Of a DNA stretch of 64,000 bases, positions 19,117 to 29,061 are shown piece by piece. Position 1 is the first letter of the stretch; every line of letters starts with the position of its first letter. The stretch comes from Prevotellaceae bacterium (GTDB lineage: Bacteria > Bacteroidota > Bacteroidia > Bacteroidales > Paludibacteraceae): positions 1-64,000 of the forward strand of contig JACJXJ010000005.1 in NCBI GenBank assembly GCA_020636695.1. Reading direction: 5' to 3'. The notes beneath the pieces were generated by a model that made no database searches, had not been told where the DNA came from, and saw only the letters and a list, made by a program, of their open reading frames with translations. A program made the translations under genes and the position numbers.

Positions 19117-20076
19117 ATGAAGAAAATAGGTTTGGGCTTTATGCTCGTTATTGTGAATGTTGTTACCGCTCAGGAGCGAATAGCACCATTAAAGTTTGGC
19201 GATATGGAGAGCTGGACGGTACGCTATATTAAAGAATCTAGTTTATTAGGTGGGAAAACCAAAACATTATATGTATTAGGACCAACGGATACAATAGGAT
19301 GTGCTAATGGCAATGTGCCTTATACGTTTGCTGGAAAAACTATTTGGGGAATTTCAAATGCTTATGCCAATGTTATGGGAGTGGCTAAAGGTGCTACGAC
19401 CACTCAACCAGAACGCCGTGGTAATGGTTGGTGTGCGCGACTAGATACACGTATGGAAACAGTTTGCGTTTTAGGCATGTTAGATGTAAAAGTTGCTATA
19501 GCTGGTACTTTATTTCTGGGTTCAGTAGTGGAACCAGTTCGAAGTGCTAATGACCCTTATGGTAGTATTGATGTAGGAATACCTTTTAATCAAAAACCTA
19601 AGGCATTGTTGTTAGATTTAAAAACGCGTGTTTCCGAAAAAAATGTGGTAACAAAAGCTTTGGGAATGGGTGTGTCTACCATCCAAGGACACGATGAGCC
19701 AGAAGTCTATATTTACTTGCAAAAGCGTTGGGAAGATAAAGACGGTAATATTTATGCTAAACGTATTGGTACAGCGCGTCAACGTTTTCCTAAAACCATT
19801 CCAGATTGGCATAATGATTATCGATTACCTATTCATTATGGTGATATTACAAAACGTTGTGATTTTAAGAAATACCAAGGTTTATTCCCTGATGGAGGAC
19901 AATTTAAGGCTAAAAATAGTCAAGGTAAAATGGTCTATATTCAAGAAGTGGGCTGGGGAACTGCTGACGATGTTCCTACACATGCTATTTTAATGATTTC
20001 GGCTGGTTGCTATCCTGCGTTTTATGGCGCTTTAGGCAATGCTTTGTGGGTTGATAATCTACGCTTTGCTTATTGA
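19117..20076 (+). CDS. Secreted PCMD-like protein
   Basis: This 319-residue protein has an N-terminal signal peptide (about 18 residues ending in VVTAQE). It begins with FGDMESWTVRYIKESSLLGG and contains a jelly-roll-like region with YGSIDVGIPFNQKPKALLLD, then an aromatic C-terminus ending LWVDNLRFAY. This pattern fits the putative carbohydrate-metabolism (PCMD) family common in Bacteroidota. The biochemical role is not known. It follows the epimerase gene by 34 bp and precedes a strong terminator. Confidence 0.65.
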   Translation: MKKIGLGFMLVIVNVVTAQERIAPLKFGDMESWTVRYIKESSLLGGKTKTLYVLGPTDTIGCANGNVPYTFAGKTIWGISNAYANVMGVAKGATTTQPERRGNGWCARLDTRMETVCVLGMLDVKVAIAGTLFLGSVVEPVRSANDPYGSIDVGIPFNQKPKALLLDLKTRVSEKNVVTKALGMGVSTIQGHDEPEVYIYLQKRWEDKDGNIYAKRIGTARQRFPKTIPDWHNDYRLPIHYGDITKRCDFKKYQGLFPDGGQFKAKNSQGKMVYIQEVGWGTADDVPTHAILMISAGCYPAFYGALGNALWVDNLRFAY

Positions 20077-20090
20077 TAACAGCAATCCAT

Positions 20091-20126
20091 AAAAAAATCC
20101 CTACCAAATTTGGTAGGGATTTTTTT
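20091..20126. terminator. Bidirectional terminator
   Basis: The near-continuous palindrome AAAAAAATCCCTACCAAA / TTTGGTAGGGATTTTTTT has a stem of about 16 bp with A and T runs at the ends. It separates the PCMD-like gene from the converging minus-strand genes. Confidence 0.85.
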
Positions 20127-20144
20127 ATCTAACTATCAACTTAA

Positions 20145-20630
20145 TCATTTCTGATTGAATTTGATATTCTTTAAAATGACAGGAATATCTGATGCTAAAG
20201 CATCAAACTGTGTTGCCATGCCGCCAATAGAAATGTTGTAACATTTATTGTTGACCATCACATAAATGCTATGCATACGCATTTTAATGGATGAATTTCC
20301 TACTTTTATAGCATAACAAAAATCCAAACGTTGTGCTTGGTGCCCATCAATAGTTAATGCTTCATCAGATTTATACTCTACCTCTTTAAAGTACTTTTCA
20401 ATTTGAACTTTCGCTGTGCTAGTTGCTTCGCTAAGTGATTTCCCATTTAAGAGATTCTCTTCTTTAATCATAAACGACGCACCGTCTTTCATATATTGGT
20501 GTTCAAGTACGGAGCCCTCAACTTTAGTCCATCCTTCAGGAAGAACTACTGTAATGCCTGTTTTTGTTTGTGCTTCTGCCGTACAAACAAAAATAAATGC
20601 AAATAGGAGTAATGCTAATTTCTGTTTCAT
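20145..20630 (-). CDS. Secreted protein of unknown function (PsbP/DcrB-like fold possible)
   Basis: The 161 residues include a signal peptide of about 20 residues ending AEAQT. The mature part (ITVVLPEGWTKVEG, a central DGHQAQRLDFCYAI, and NNKCYNISIGG near the end) resembles the small PsbP/DcrB-type alpha-beta domain. There is no catalytic motif. It lies 46 bp downstream of serC on the same strand and could share its transcript. I do not assign a role. Confidence 0.65.
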   Translation of the reverse strand: MKQKLALLLFAFIFVCTAEAQTKTGITVVLPEGWTKVEGSVLEHQYMKDGASFMIKEENLLNGKSLSEATSTAKVQIEKYFKEVEYKSDEALTIDGHQAQRLDFCYAIKVGNSSIKMRMHSIYVMVNNKCYNISIGGMATQFDALASDIPVILKNIKFNQK

Positions 20631-20676
20631 GATCGTGTCAATTAAATGGTTATTGGTACTTAAAAATGAGTAACTA

Positions 20677-21762
20677 TCAACCTACTTTTTGTTCGAATTC
20701 TTGCATGCAAGCCACAAGTGCTTCTACGCTTTCGAGCGGACAAGCATTGTAGATACTCGCTCTAAAACCTCCTACAGAACGGTGGCCTTTAATACCCACC
20801 ATACCTTGTGATTTTGCAAATTCGAGGAATTCAGCTTCTTTGTCTTTATAGGCCTCGTTCATAACAAAGCAAACATTCATAATTGAACGATCTTCCTTAT
20901 TGGCTGTACCAACAAAGAGCTTGTTGCGATCAATTTCGTTATAAAGTAAAGTTGCTTTTTCAACATTACGACGATGCATAACTTCCACACCGCCCATGTC
21001 TTTAATCCATTTTAATGTTTCATGCATCATGAATATTGGGAAGACTGGAGGAGTGTTGAACATGGAGTTGTTTTTAGGTTCACTACCAATATGTGTGCGA
21101 TAATCAACCATTGTAGGTAATACACGTTCCACTTTTCCTAAAATATCTTTACGAACGATGACAAACGCAACACCAGCAGGTCCTACATTTTTTTGAGCAC
21201 CACCATAAATAACGGCATATTTATTCACGTCAACAGGTCTACTCATAATATCAGATGACATATCAGCAACCAACGGGATAGGGCAGTCGATATCTGTGTG
21301 TAATTCAGTTCCGTATATGGTGTTATTTGTGGTAATGTGTAAATAGTCAGCATCTTTTGGAATTTCGTATCCTTTTGGTATATAGGAGTAATTTTTGTCT
21401 TCTGACGAGGCTACAACGGCTACTTCACCATATAATTTGGCTTCTTTTATAGCTTTCTTGGCCCACACACCAGTTTGTAAATAGGCTGCTTTGTGGTTCA
21501 TCAGATTGGCAGCTACTTGATAAAATTGTGTAGAGGCACCTCCACCTAAAAAAATCACTGCATAATCGTCCGAGATATGTAATAAATCGCGCCACAACTG
21601 TTCTGTTTCTATCATGATTCGTTCCCAACCTGGAGTACGGTGTGAAATTTCGAGGATACCAATACCAGTGTTGTCAAAATTACGAATGGCTTCAATGGCC
21701 GATTCAATAGCAGGTTTAGGCAATACACAAGGTCCTGCATTAAAATTATGAGCTACTTTCAT
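20677..21762 (-). CDS. serC: Phosphoserine aminotransferase
   Basis: SerC transfers an amino group from glutamate to 3-phosphohydroxypyruvate in serine synthesis, and also acts in PLP biosynthesis. The 361 residues match the family. It begins [16 protein letters not shown], has the cofactor-binding [10 protein letters not shown] and the PLP lysine in [12 protein letters not shown], and ends with the [11 protein letters not shown] substrate motif. serA is not adjacent here. A TACCTTTG box lies upstream. Confidence 0.96.
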   Translation of the reverse strand: MKVAHNFNAGPCVLPKPAIESAIEAIRNFDNTGIGILEISHRTPGWERIMIETEQLWRDLLHISDDYAVIFLGGGASTQFYQVAANLMNHKAAYLQTGVWAKKAIKEAKLYGEVAVVASSEDKNYSYIPKGYEIPKDADYLHITTNNTIYGTELHTDIDCPIPLVADMSSDIMSRPVDVNKYAVIYGGAQKNVGPAGVAFVIVRKDILGKVERVLPTMVDYRTHIGSEPKNNSMFNTPPVFPIFMMHETLKWIKDMGGVEVMHRRNVEKATLLYNEIDRNKLFVGTANKEDRSIMNVCFVMNEAYKDKEAEFLEFAKSQGMVGIKGHRSVGGFRASIYNACPLESVEALVACMQEFEQKVG

Positions 21763-21836
21763 ACTTTGTTTTTAATAATCGTTATTCCGTGAATTGTAGA
21801 AAGAGTCTGCCATCAAGGGTAGGCTTATTTCGGTTT

Positions 21837-21844
21837 CAAAGGTA
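21837..21844 (-). promoter_or_regulatory. -7 promoter box for serC
   Basis: The minus strand reads TACCTTTG, an exact consensus match, 75 bp upstream of the serC start. Confidence 0.55.
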
Positions 21845-21929
21845 GTTAAAATTCTGTTATGTCGTATTGTTTTTGCGTGAAGATTTGAGCGAGTTCTGTG
21901 TCGCTTAAATCCTTAATCCTGAGTTGATT

Positions 21930-23624
21930 TTAGTGCGTATTTTGTACTTTGTCATGCTCAATTAAAGCTAAAAGCTTTTCTACGGCTTCTTCCTCAGCAA
22001 TATTTTTTTCGATACATTCATTTTTTCGATAGAGACTTACGCGTCCTTTGCCTGCTCCCACATAACCATAGTCGGCATCGGCCATTTCTCCAGGTCCATT
22101 TACAATGCAGCCCATCACAGCTATTTTCAGATTTTTTAAATGGCTGGTTGCCGCTTTTACTTTGGCTACGGTGGTTTGTAAATCGAACAATGTGCGTCCA
22201 CAACTTGGGCAAGAAATATATTCGGTGCGGCTTACACGTCGACGAGCTGCTTGGAGTACACCAAACGCAATGGAATTTATAGCTTCGTTTGTAATGGTGT
22301 TATGTTCGTTCGTTAACATAATGCCATCACCAAAACCGTCGAGCAGCAGACCGCCTAAATCCGCTCCCACTTTGATTTGCAACGACTCAACATTGGTTTC
22401 ATGGTAGTGACGTGCTATGACGACTGGTACTGTAATATTTTCTGCTAATAATCGGTGGAAAAATGCGCGCATTTCGCCTACTGGATTTCTATGGCTCGAA
22501 TGTAACAGCACAATTTGTGGCGTGGCTTTTAACTCATTAAGAATCTGTTCATTCAGTTCTGGATACGAAAGTGAACGCATGGGTAAATTCGTTTCTTCTA
22601 AAATGTAGTCTGGCATTGGTTCATAGTTGCCTTTTTTAGATGCCACCACCACAGGATGGTAATTGCCACCAACTATGCCAATTGCTTTTGTGAAACGGCG
22701 TGTAAATTCGTATGGATTAAATGCAGGAGCTACAATTCCTGTAATTGGTTGATGTTGCTCTCGTGTACCAATATAATCAACCAATAAGTTAGCAACAGGA
22801 ATTTCACATTCGGGATCTTCACTCAGTGAAACACGTACGGTGTCACCTATGCCATCTGCCAATAAAGCGCCAATGCCCACAGCCGATTTAATACGTCCAT
22901 CTTCGCCTTCGCCAGCTTCGGTCACACCTAAATGTAGTGGATAATGAAATCCTACTGCATCCATTTTTTGTACTAATAAACGAACTGCTTGAACCATCAC
23001 CAAAGTATTGGACGCTTTCACGGAGATTACTATTTGGTGGAAATCTTCTAACTGACAAAGTTCTAAAAATTCCATGCACGAAACTGCTAATCCTTCAGGT
23101 GTATCGCCATAGCGATTCATAATGCGTGGAGATAAGGAACCATGATTTACGCCAATACGAATGGCCGTGTGATGTTGTTTGCAGATGGAGATTAATGTGC
23201 GTAATTTCTCGTGTATTTTATCACGTTCAGCTGCGAATTCTTCGTCGGTATAATCGGTGGTTTTGCCTGCCACAAAATTACCTGGATTGATGCGTACTTT
23301 TTCAACGTATTGAGCCGCTTCTTCAGCTACTTTTGGGTTAAAGTGAATATCGGCTACTAAAGGAACTTTTACACCTAATGCTTGTAACTGTTCATGTATC
23401 AGTTTCAAGCTTTGTGCTTCTCGAATACCTTGTGTTGTAAAGCGTACCAATTCTCCGCCAGCTTCTTTGATACGAATAGCTTGTGCCACTGATGCTTCGA
23501 TGTTATTTGTATCTGTATTTGCCATCGATTGCACACGAATTGGTGCTGTGCCGCCAATGGTTATATTTCCAACGGTGACAGTGTTTGTTGTGCGGCGATT
23601 GTAATTAAAAGGGGATAATAACAT
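21930..23624 (-). CDS. ispG: 4-hydroxy-3-methylbut-2-enyl diphosphate synthase (IspG/GcpE)
   Basis: IspG makes HMBPP from MEcPP in the non-mevalonate isoprenoid pathway, using a [4Fe-4S] cluster. At 564 residues this is the long three-domain type with an insert of about 200 residues, as in plants and Bacteroidota. The N-terminal TIM barrel starts with VTVGNITIGGTAPIRVQSM. The cluster ligands are in CPSCGRTLFDL and GCIVNGPGEMADADYGYVG. It starts 2 bp after the stop of the hydrolase gene, so the two are tightly coupled. Confidence 0.95.
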   Translation of the reverse strand: MLLSPFNYNRRTTNTVTVGNITIGGTAPIRVQSMANTDTNNIEASVAQAIRIKEAGGELVRFTTQGIREAQSLKLIHEQLQALGVKVPLVADIHFNPKVAEEAAQYVEKVRINPGNFVAGKTTDYTDEEFAAERDKIHEKLRTLISICKQHHTAIRIGVNHGSLSPRIMNRYGDTPEGLAVSCMEFLELCQLEDFHQIVISVKASNTLVMVQAVRLLVQKMDAVGFHYPLHLGVTEAGEGEDGRIKSAVGIGALLADGIGDTVRVSLSEDPECEIPVANLLVDYIGTREQHQPITGIVAPAFNPYEFTRRFTKAIGIVGGNYHPVVVASKKGNYEPMPDYILEETNLPMRSLSYPELNEQILNELKATPQIVLLHSSHRNPVGEMRAFFHRLLAENITVPVVIARHYHETNVESLQIKVGADLGGLLLDGFGDGIMLTNEHNTITNEAINSIAFGVLQAARRRVSRTEYISCPSCGRTLFDLQTTVAKVKAATSHLKNLKIAVMGCIVNGPGEMADADYGYVGAGKGRVSLYRKNECIEKNIAEEEAVEKLLALIEHDKVQNTH

Positions 23625-23626
23625 GG

Positions 23627-24856
23627 TTATTGTATAATGATTTTATGACTTGTAATATGATGATTAGTAGTTAGCGTAAGAATATACATCCCTTTTTGCA
23701 ATGTGCCAATAGAAAGTGATTGTCCAGCTTCTGTATAGCCTTGTTGACAAACTTTTCCTGAAATATCAACGAGCTGGTAAGCTCCCGATTTGCTAAATAT
23801 GATATAATCCGATGTTGGATTTGGATAGACCGTTAAGTCATTTTCTGCATGAGTATTTAAACCTGATTCAACAGGTGTATTTTCAAAGAAGAGCCATAGT
23901 TCATTGAATACGTCTATGTCATTGTCGTTTTTCTGAAGGATATTGGCGTGCAAAGCTCCATCAATTTCGAAAAATAGCACGCGTGGTTTGTCAGGTGTGT
24001 TGTAATCATAGCTTTTAACGGTGATATTGTCAGCTTTTGTATCAGCAATTTCTTCGATGATAGGAGTTGTTTGACCATTCTTTTTTGCTAATAATTGTAT
24101 GGTAACGGGAATCGAATCGTTAAAAATGCCACCGTAAAAAGGAACAACTTCATCTGTTTTACTATGAAAATGGCAGAATGGAATGTCCAATCGTTTGGTA
24201 GTGTCTACTCCTTTACCTAAATAGCCATAAATAGAAGCAAACGCTTTGATTTGGCGGTTGTCTGAAAAAGCATAACGATAACACATACTACCGCCCATTG
24301 AATGGCCAGCCATATACACACGGTTGCCGTCAATGTTATAGTTTGTTTTAAAATAGGTTATCAATGTGTTCATGAACAGAACGTCATCGGTAGCTTTATT
24401 GAGTTCTATTTTACCTGCTGCTGCAATGTTTGGTGCAATGCTTGCTAATAGAAATGCATATTCACTTGGGACTACATTTGTAGTGGCAATAGTAGTACCA
24501 GAGTTCCAAATGTTGGTAATATTAAACGGTTCTTTGCCAAAATTTTTGATGGCGTTATTTATGGCAATGACTTCCGTGTCCGTTTCGCTTAATGCTTGTG
24601 GACAAATAACTATGGTATTGTGTGTGTCTGGAATGTCATAATTGACTATGGTGTTATCATAATTGTGTTGATTGCCTCCAGAACCATGTAAAAGTAGAAA
24701 TAGTCCTACAGGTTTTGATGCGTCATAGTCGGATGGCATAAAATACACATAAGAGCGCGTGGTTGTGCCTACTGTAATAGTAGCTTCTGTTTGTGAGAAA
24801 CCTACACTAGCAAGTAGTAGTAAACTTGTTAAACAAACAACATTCTTGTTTTTCAT
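23627..24856 (-). CDS. Secreted alpha/beta hydrolase with type IX sorting domain
   Basis: This is an esterase or depolymerase-like hydrolase of 409 residues. A signal peptide ends near residue 21. The oxyanion stretch FLLLHGSGGNQHNY is at about 53-66, and the nucleophile is Ser186 in GHSMGGS. DEVVPFYGG and the late DGALHANIL likely carry the acid and the histidine. The last ~70 residues (VYPNPTSDYIIF ... GMYILTL) are a T9SS type A sorting domain, so it should be exported to the surface. This resembles LpqC/PHB-depolymerase-type esterases. The substrate is unknown. Confidence 0.85.
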   Translation of the reverse strand: MKNKNVVCLTSLLLLASVGFSQTEATITVGTTTRSYVYFMPSDYDASKPVGLFLLLHGSGGNQHNYDNTIVNYDIPDTHNTIVICPQALSETDTEVIAINNAIKNFGKEPFNITNIWNSGTTIATTNVVPSEYAFLLASIAPNIAAAGKIELNKATDDVLFMNTLITYFKTNYNIDGNRVYMAGHSMGGSMCYRYAFSDNRQIKAFASIYGYLGKGVDTTKRLDIPFCHFHSKTDEVVPFYGGIFNDSIPVTIQLLAKKNGQTTPIIEEIADTKADNITVKSYDYNTPDKPRVLFFEIDGALHANILQKNDNDIDVFNELWLFFENTPVESGLNTHAENDLTVYPNPTSDYIIFSKSGAYQLVDISGKVCQQGYTEAGQSLSIGTLQKGMYILTLTTNHHITSHKIIIQ

Positions 24857-24868
24857 GGCAATGGCCTT

Positions 24869-26905
24869 TTAAAGGTGTAACGGATTAAATAATTCGCCAG
24901 TTTTTTCTCCCGATTGTATTTGTTTTGGGAATACAATGGCAAAGTTGTTTTCGGTGAAATATTTGGTTAAATAATAAGGTAATTTTTCAAATAAAGGATT
25001 ATAGGACAGTGTGCCTTTACGAGCTGAAATAATGATAACAGAGTCGTTAGGTTTTACGGCTTTGGTAATGATTAAAAAATCTTCCCAACTGGCTAATTCT
25101 CTAAATGAGACAACTAAATCGTTATAGGTGCCACAGAGTTTTTTTAGAGCAATATTAGTATCCTTATTTCCATATAATACAAGCTTAATGCTCAAATTTG
25201 TAGCTATATTTTTAACACGATTAAACCACACGGCAAACCCTGTTTCTAACTCAGCTTTTGCAGGAACCACCACAATTAAGCGTTTAACCGAATTGGTCGG
25301 CTTTTTCTGGTTACAAATAAAAATTGTTTGCCCAGCTTCTTTTAATAAACGCTCGATAGTATTCCCAAAAAATGTATCAACGAATTTATTCTTTTTGTGG
25401 ATACCAACCAGTACGTCTGTGATGTTTTCTTCTTCTATGGTTTCTACAATACAGTTTGCAATGTTTATATCATTTTTTACAATACGGGTTAGCTTATTAT
25501 CGGTAGCTGCAGCTAAATTGTCGGCACTATCCATTAGTTTGCTACTGGCCACATTTTCGTCATTTTGTGACTCAATATTGAGGGCAAATAGTGCTTTCTT
25601 ATTATTAGATGGTTTAATTAAATTTCCAAATTCAATTAAGTGAGGCATGGTTGCTGGGTTCGAGATTGGAATCAAAATACGTTCGTCTCCCAATTGTTGG
25701 TGCGATTTTTCAGCTTTGAGTTCGGCAGATGCAATTTTACGAGCAGCTTTTTCTGTTACAATAGAACTGATAGTACAACTCACTAAAATCATTACAACTG
25801 TACCATTTAAAACGTCATCATTTAGTAATCCAATTTTATGGCCAATCATTACGACGGCTAAAGCCGTTGCAGCTTTACCATTACTTAACCCGAAAATAAG
25901 TTGTCCTTCGGTTTGTGTGAGTTTACAGCTTTTCTGAGTTAACACGGCTGCCAACCATTTAGATGCTGTAGCTATTACAGTCATAACAGTAGCAACTAAT
26001 AATGCTTGTGGGCTTGCAAAAAATGCTTGAAGATCAATCAGCATACCAATACTGATTAAGAAGAAAGGGATAAAAATAGCATTACCAACAAATTCAATAC
26101 GATTCATTAATGGCGAAATATTCGGTATGAGTCGATTGAGTACTAATCCAGCAAAAAAGGCCCCCAAAATACCTTCTAGTCCAGCTGCGTCTGTCAACAG
26201 TGATGCTAAGAATACAACTGCTAGCACAAAAATATATTGAGCAACACTATCGCTGAATCGCCGTAAAAAATATCGTGAAATTTTGGGTAATACTATAAAA
26301 ATAATTAAACCACATAGGAGTACAGCTACACCAAATTTTACCCAATAAAGTGCATCGATGTTATTATTTTGAATGGCTACTATTGCGGCTAACATAAGTA
26401 GCGCCCCAGTGTCCGAAAAAATAGTCCCTGCAACTGCAATGCTTATGGAACGATGTTTAGAAATCCCCATTTTACTGACAATGGGGTAAGCAATGAGTGT
26501 GTGAGAGGCAAATATACTTGCCAATAATGTAGATGTTATCCAGTCAAATTTTAATATATAAAAACCAGATAAAGTTCCTAAAATCAGTGGGATTACAAAC
26601 GTAAATAAGCTAAATGTAAAGCCTTTGCTTCTGTTTTTTTTGAATGTGTTTAAGTCTATTTCTAAACCCGCTAAGAACATGATATAAAGAATACCCACTT
26701 TGCCAAAAAGTTCAAAACTTTTGTCATTGGCGAGTACGTTTAAACCAAAGGGACCGAGCAATATACCTGCTAAAATTAAACCAATGATATGCGGAATTTT
26801 TATCTTATTGAGCAATGGCGCTGATAAGATAATGAGCAATACCAATAAAAAAATAGGTATTGGGTCTGTTAGTGGTAATTGGGGGAGAGTAAACCAGCCG
26901 TTCAT
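24869..26905 (-). CDS. CPA2-type cation:proton antiporter with C-terminal USP-like region
   Basis: This is a Na+(K+)/H+ exchanger of 678 residues. About 12 hydrophobic segments fill residues 15-390, starting IPIFLLVLLIILSAPLL, with the family signatures GLILAGILLGPFGLN and FLAGLEIDL. The soluble C-terminal half (about 400-670) lacks a TrkA-N motif and looks like one or two universal-stress-like domains (ERILIPISNPA, RLIVVVPAKAELE). It probably controls internal pH or salt. It heads the unit antiporter-hydrolase-ispG, with 12-bp and 2-bp gaps and its own promoter. Confidence 0.9.
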   Translation of the reverse strand: MNGWFTLPQLPLTDPIPIFLLVLLIILSAPLLNKIKIPHIIGLILAGILLGPFGLNVLANDKSFELFGKVGILYIMFLAGLEIDLNTFKKNRSKGFTFSLFTFVIPLILGTLSGFYILKFDWITSTLLASIFASHTLIAYPIVSKMGISKHRSISIAVAGTIFSDTGALLMLAAIVAIQNNNIDALYWVKFGVAVLLCGLIIFIVLPKISRYFLRRFSDSVAQYIFVLAVVFLASLLTDAAGLEGILGAFFAGLVLNRLIPNISPLMNRIEFVGNAIFIPFFLISIGMLIDLQAFFASPQALLVATVMTVIATASKWLAAVLTQKSCKLTQTEGQLIFGLSNGKAATALAVVMIGHKIGLLNDDVLNGTVVMILVSCTISSIVTEKAARKIASAELKAEKSHQQLGDERILIPISNPATMPHLIEFGNLIKPSNNKKALFALNIESQNDENVASSKLMDSADNLAAATDNKLTRIVKNDINIANCIVETIEEENITDVLVGIHKKNKFVDTFFGNTIERLLKEAGQTIFICNQKKPTNSVKRLIVVVPAKAELETGFAVWFNRVKNIATNLSIKLVLYGNKDTNIALKKLCGTYNDLVVSFRELASWEDFLIITKAVKPNDSVIIISARKGTLSYNPLFEKLPYYLTKYFTENNFAIVFPKQIQSGEKTGELFNPLHL

Positions 26906-26920
26906 GGGGCATATTTTTTA

Positions 26921-26928
26921 CAAAGATA
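26921..26928 (-). promoter_or_regulatory. -7 promoter box for the antiporter gene
   Basis: The minus strand reads TATCTTTG, 16 bp upstream of the ATG. The predicted leader is under 10 nt, so it would be nearly leaderless. Confidence 0.6.
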
Positions 26929-26963
26929 GCTATTTTTTTTATTCCATGCAGATGGTTTAAATT

Positions 26964-26993
26964 AAAACAGCCACATGACTATGTGGCTGTTTT
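26964..26993. terminator. Terminator after lptB
   Basis: AAAACAGCCACAT / ATGTGGCTGTTTT form a 13-bp perfect stem with a 4-nt loop. It lies 6 bp beyond the lptB stop on the minus strand. Confidence 0.8.
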
Positions 26994-26998
26994 AATTA

Positions 26999-27757
26999 TT
27001 AAATATCAACGCGCGTTTTCTTTTTCAGTTCAAAATCGCGTCCTAAATATTTTTCTCGCACTATAGGATTACCCGCTAATTCTTCGGGCGTCCCTTGAAA
27101 CAAAATGGTTCCTTCGAATAATAAGTAGGCTCGGTTAGTAATCGAAAGCGTTTCGTCCACATTGTGGTCTGTAATTAAAATACCAATATTACGATCTTTT
27201 AAATGCCATACAATATCCTGAATATCCTGAACTGCAATTGGGTCAACTCCAGCAAAGGGTTCATCTAGCATAATAAAGTTTGGTTCTATGGCCAGACAGC
27301 GAGCAATTTCGGTACGTCGTCGTTCGCCGCCCGACAGACGGTCGCCAATATTTTTTCGTACTTTTTCGAGACGAAATTCTTTGATTAGGCTTTCTAATTT
27401 TTCATTTTGTTCCTCATGCGACTTTTTCGTCAATTCTAACACCGCACGAATGTTGTTTTCCACAGTCATTTTACGAAATACGGATGCTTCTTGTGCTAAA
27501 TAGCCGATGCCAGCTTGGGCACGTTTGAATACGGGATAGGTTGTGATGTCAGTATCATTCAGGAAAATTTTACCTTCGTTGGGTGTTACCAATCCTGTAG
27601 TCATATAGAAGGTGGTTGTTTTACCAGCACCATTTGGCCCTAGTAATCCTACTATTTCCCCTTGTTTTACATTGATAGAAACATCGTTTACAACGGTTCG
27701 TTTACCGTATGTTTTTACCAAATGTTCGGTGCGTAATACCATCCCTAAATCTTCCAT
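26999..27757 (-). CDS. lptB: Lipopolysaccharide export ATP-binding protein LptB
   Basis: LptB powers extraction of LPS from the inner membrane through LptFG. The frame gives 252 residues. The family usually begins at [10 protein letters not shown], so the start may be 27742, five codons in. Walker [10 protein letters not shown] begins at residue 40, the signature is LSGGERRR, Walker B is [13 protein letters not shown], and the switch histidine is in [10 protein letters not shown]. It is the last gene of a minus-strand unit with a nuclease-family gene and a nucleoside transporter. Confidence 0.93.
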   Translation of the reverse strand: MEDLGMVLRTEHLVKTYGKRTVVNDVSINVKQGEIVGLLGPNGAGKTTTFYMTTGLVTPNEGKIFLNDTDITTYPVFKRAQAGIGYLAQEASVFRKMTVENNIRAVLELTKKSHEEQNEKLESLIKEFRLEKVRKNIGDRLSGGERRRTEIARCLAIEPNFIMLDEPFAGVDPIAVQDIQDIVWHLKDRNIGILITDHNVDETLSITNRAYLLFEGTILFQGTPEELAGNPIVREKYLGRDFELKKKTRVDI

Positions 27758-27792
27758 AACATAATAGCTTATTTAATGACTGTGCTGATTCG

Positions 27793-29022
27793 TTAATGCT
27801 TTACTGCGCCTATGGCATTTGGATCGTGTTTGTATTTAAATACGATTGCAAATGTGAGAGCTACTATTAACGAATATGCGGCGAATATGTACCAAGAATT
27901 TGGCCAAGCGTATTTGTCTACAATAGCTCCTGCTGCGTAAGAACCAATAAAAGCACCAAAGCCATTGGTCATAATCATAAATACACCTTGTGCACTAGAA
28001 CGAATTGATTCATCGGTTTCTTTTTCTACAAATAAAGAACCAGAAATATTAAAGAAGTCGAAGGCAACACCATATACAATCATTGAAAGCACAAACATCC
28101 AGACGCCAGCACCTGGGTTTCCTGCTCCGAGTAATGCAAAACGCAATACCCAAGCCAACATTGATATAAGCATTACCTTTTTAATTCCAAAACGTTTTAA
28201 GAAGAACGGAATTAATAAGATACAAAGTGTTTCAGAAATTTGTGACAAAGAGATTAACATCACGGAGTGATCCACACCAAAAGTGCCGTGGTAAATGGGG
28301 TTTTCACCGAAGCTACGAATGTAACCATCAGCAAAGGCATTAGTTACTTGTAATGACATACCTAACATCATTGAAAAGATGAAGAATATAGCCATTTTCT
28401 TTTGTTTAAATAGTGCAAATGCACGTAAACCTAAAGTATCTACCCAATTTTTCTTTTCTACATTTTTATTTACAGGACATTTTGGCATGGTGAAAGCATA
28501 TAAACCTAACGCAATACCTAAGCCTGCGGAGATAAACATTTGGTTTGCAGTTAAGCCCAATTGAAGTAAATCAATAACCCACATAGCACAAATGAAACCA
28601 ATGGTTCCAAATACGCGAATAGGAGGGAAATCTTTTACGGGATCCATGCCCGATTTGGTAATAGCGTTAAATGCAACTGAATTTGATAAGGCAATAGTAG
28701 GCATGTAGAACATCACGCTACACAAAATTAAAGGATAGAGAGTTTCGTATGTGGTTTGAAATGCAGCTGCAATCATAAAAGAAGCCGCAATTAAGTGACA
28801 AATACCTAATACCTTTTGAGCGGGAATCCAACGGTCAGCCACGATGCCGACTAAAGCTGGCATAAACAACGAAGCAATACCCATTGTGGCAAAGAAGCTT
28901 CCAATTTGGCCTCCAGAAAAATGAAGATTACCTCCTAAGTAAGCACCTAACGAAATAAGCCAAGCACCCCAAATGGCGTACTGGAGAAAATTCATGATAA
29001 TCAAACGCAATTTCATGTTCAT
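27793..29022 (-). CDS. Nucleoside:H+ symporter (NupG-family MFS)
   Basis: This major-facilitator protein has 409 residues and about 12 membrane segments. The opening LRLIIMNFLQYAIWGAWLIS and the segment SLFMPALVGIVADRWIPAQK are characteristic of the NupG/XapB nucleoside transporters and their Bacteroidota relatives. It most likely imports nucleosides with protons, and the exact substrate cannot be told. It lies 39 bp downstream of the bifunctional nuclease gene and 35 bp upstream of lptB. No promoter box was seen in either gap. Confidence 0.85.
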   Translation of the reverse strand: MNMKLRLIIMNFLQYAIWGAWLISLGAYLGGNLHFSGGQIGSFFATMGIASLFMPALVGIVADRWIPAQKVLGICHLIAASFMIAAAFQTTYETLYPLILCSVMFYMPTIALSNSVAFNAITKSGMDPVKDFPPIRVFGTIGFICAMWVIDLLQLGLTANQMFISAGLGIALGLYAFTMPKCPVNKNVEKKNWVDTLGLRAFALFKQKKMAIFFIFSMMLGMSLQVTNAFADGYIRSFGENPIYHGTFGVDHSVMLISLSQISETLCILLIPFFLKRFGIKKVMLISMLAWVLRFALLGAGNPGAGVWMFVLSMIVYGVAFDFFNISGSLFVEKETDESIRSSAQGVFMIMTNGFGAFIGSYAAGAIVDKYAWPNSWYIFAAYSLIVALTFAIVFKYKHDPNAIGAVKH

Positions 29023-29061
29023 AGTAAGTGAGATTTAAGATTAAATATAGATTTTAGTTAA

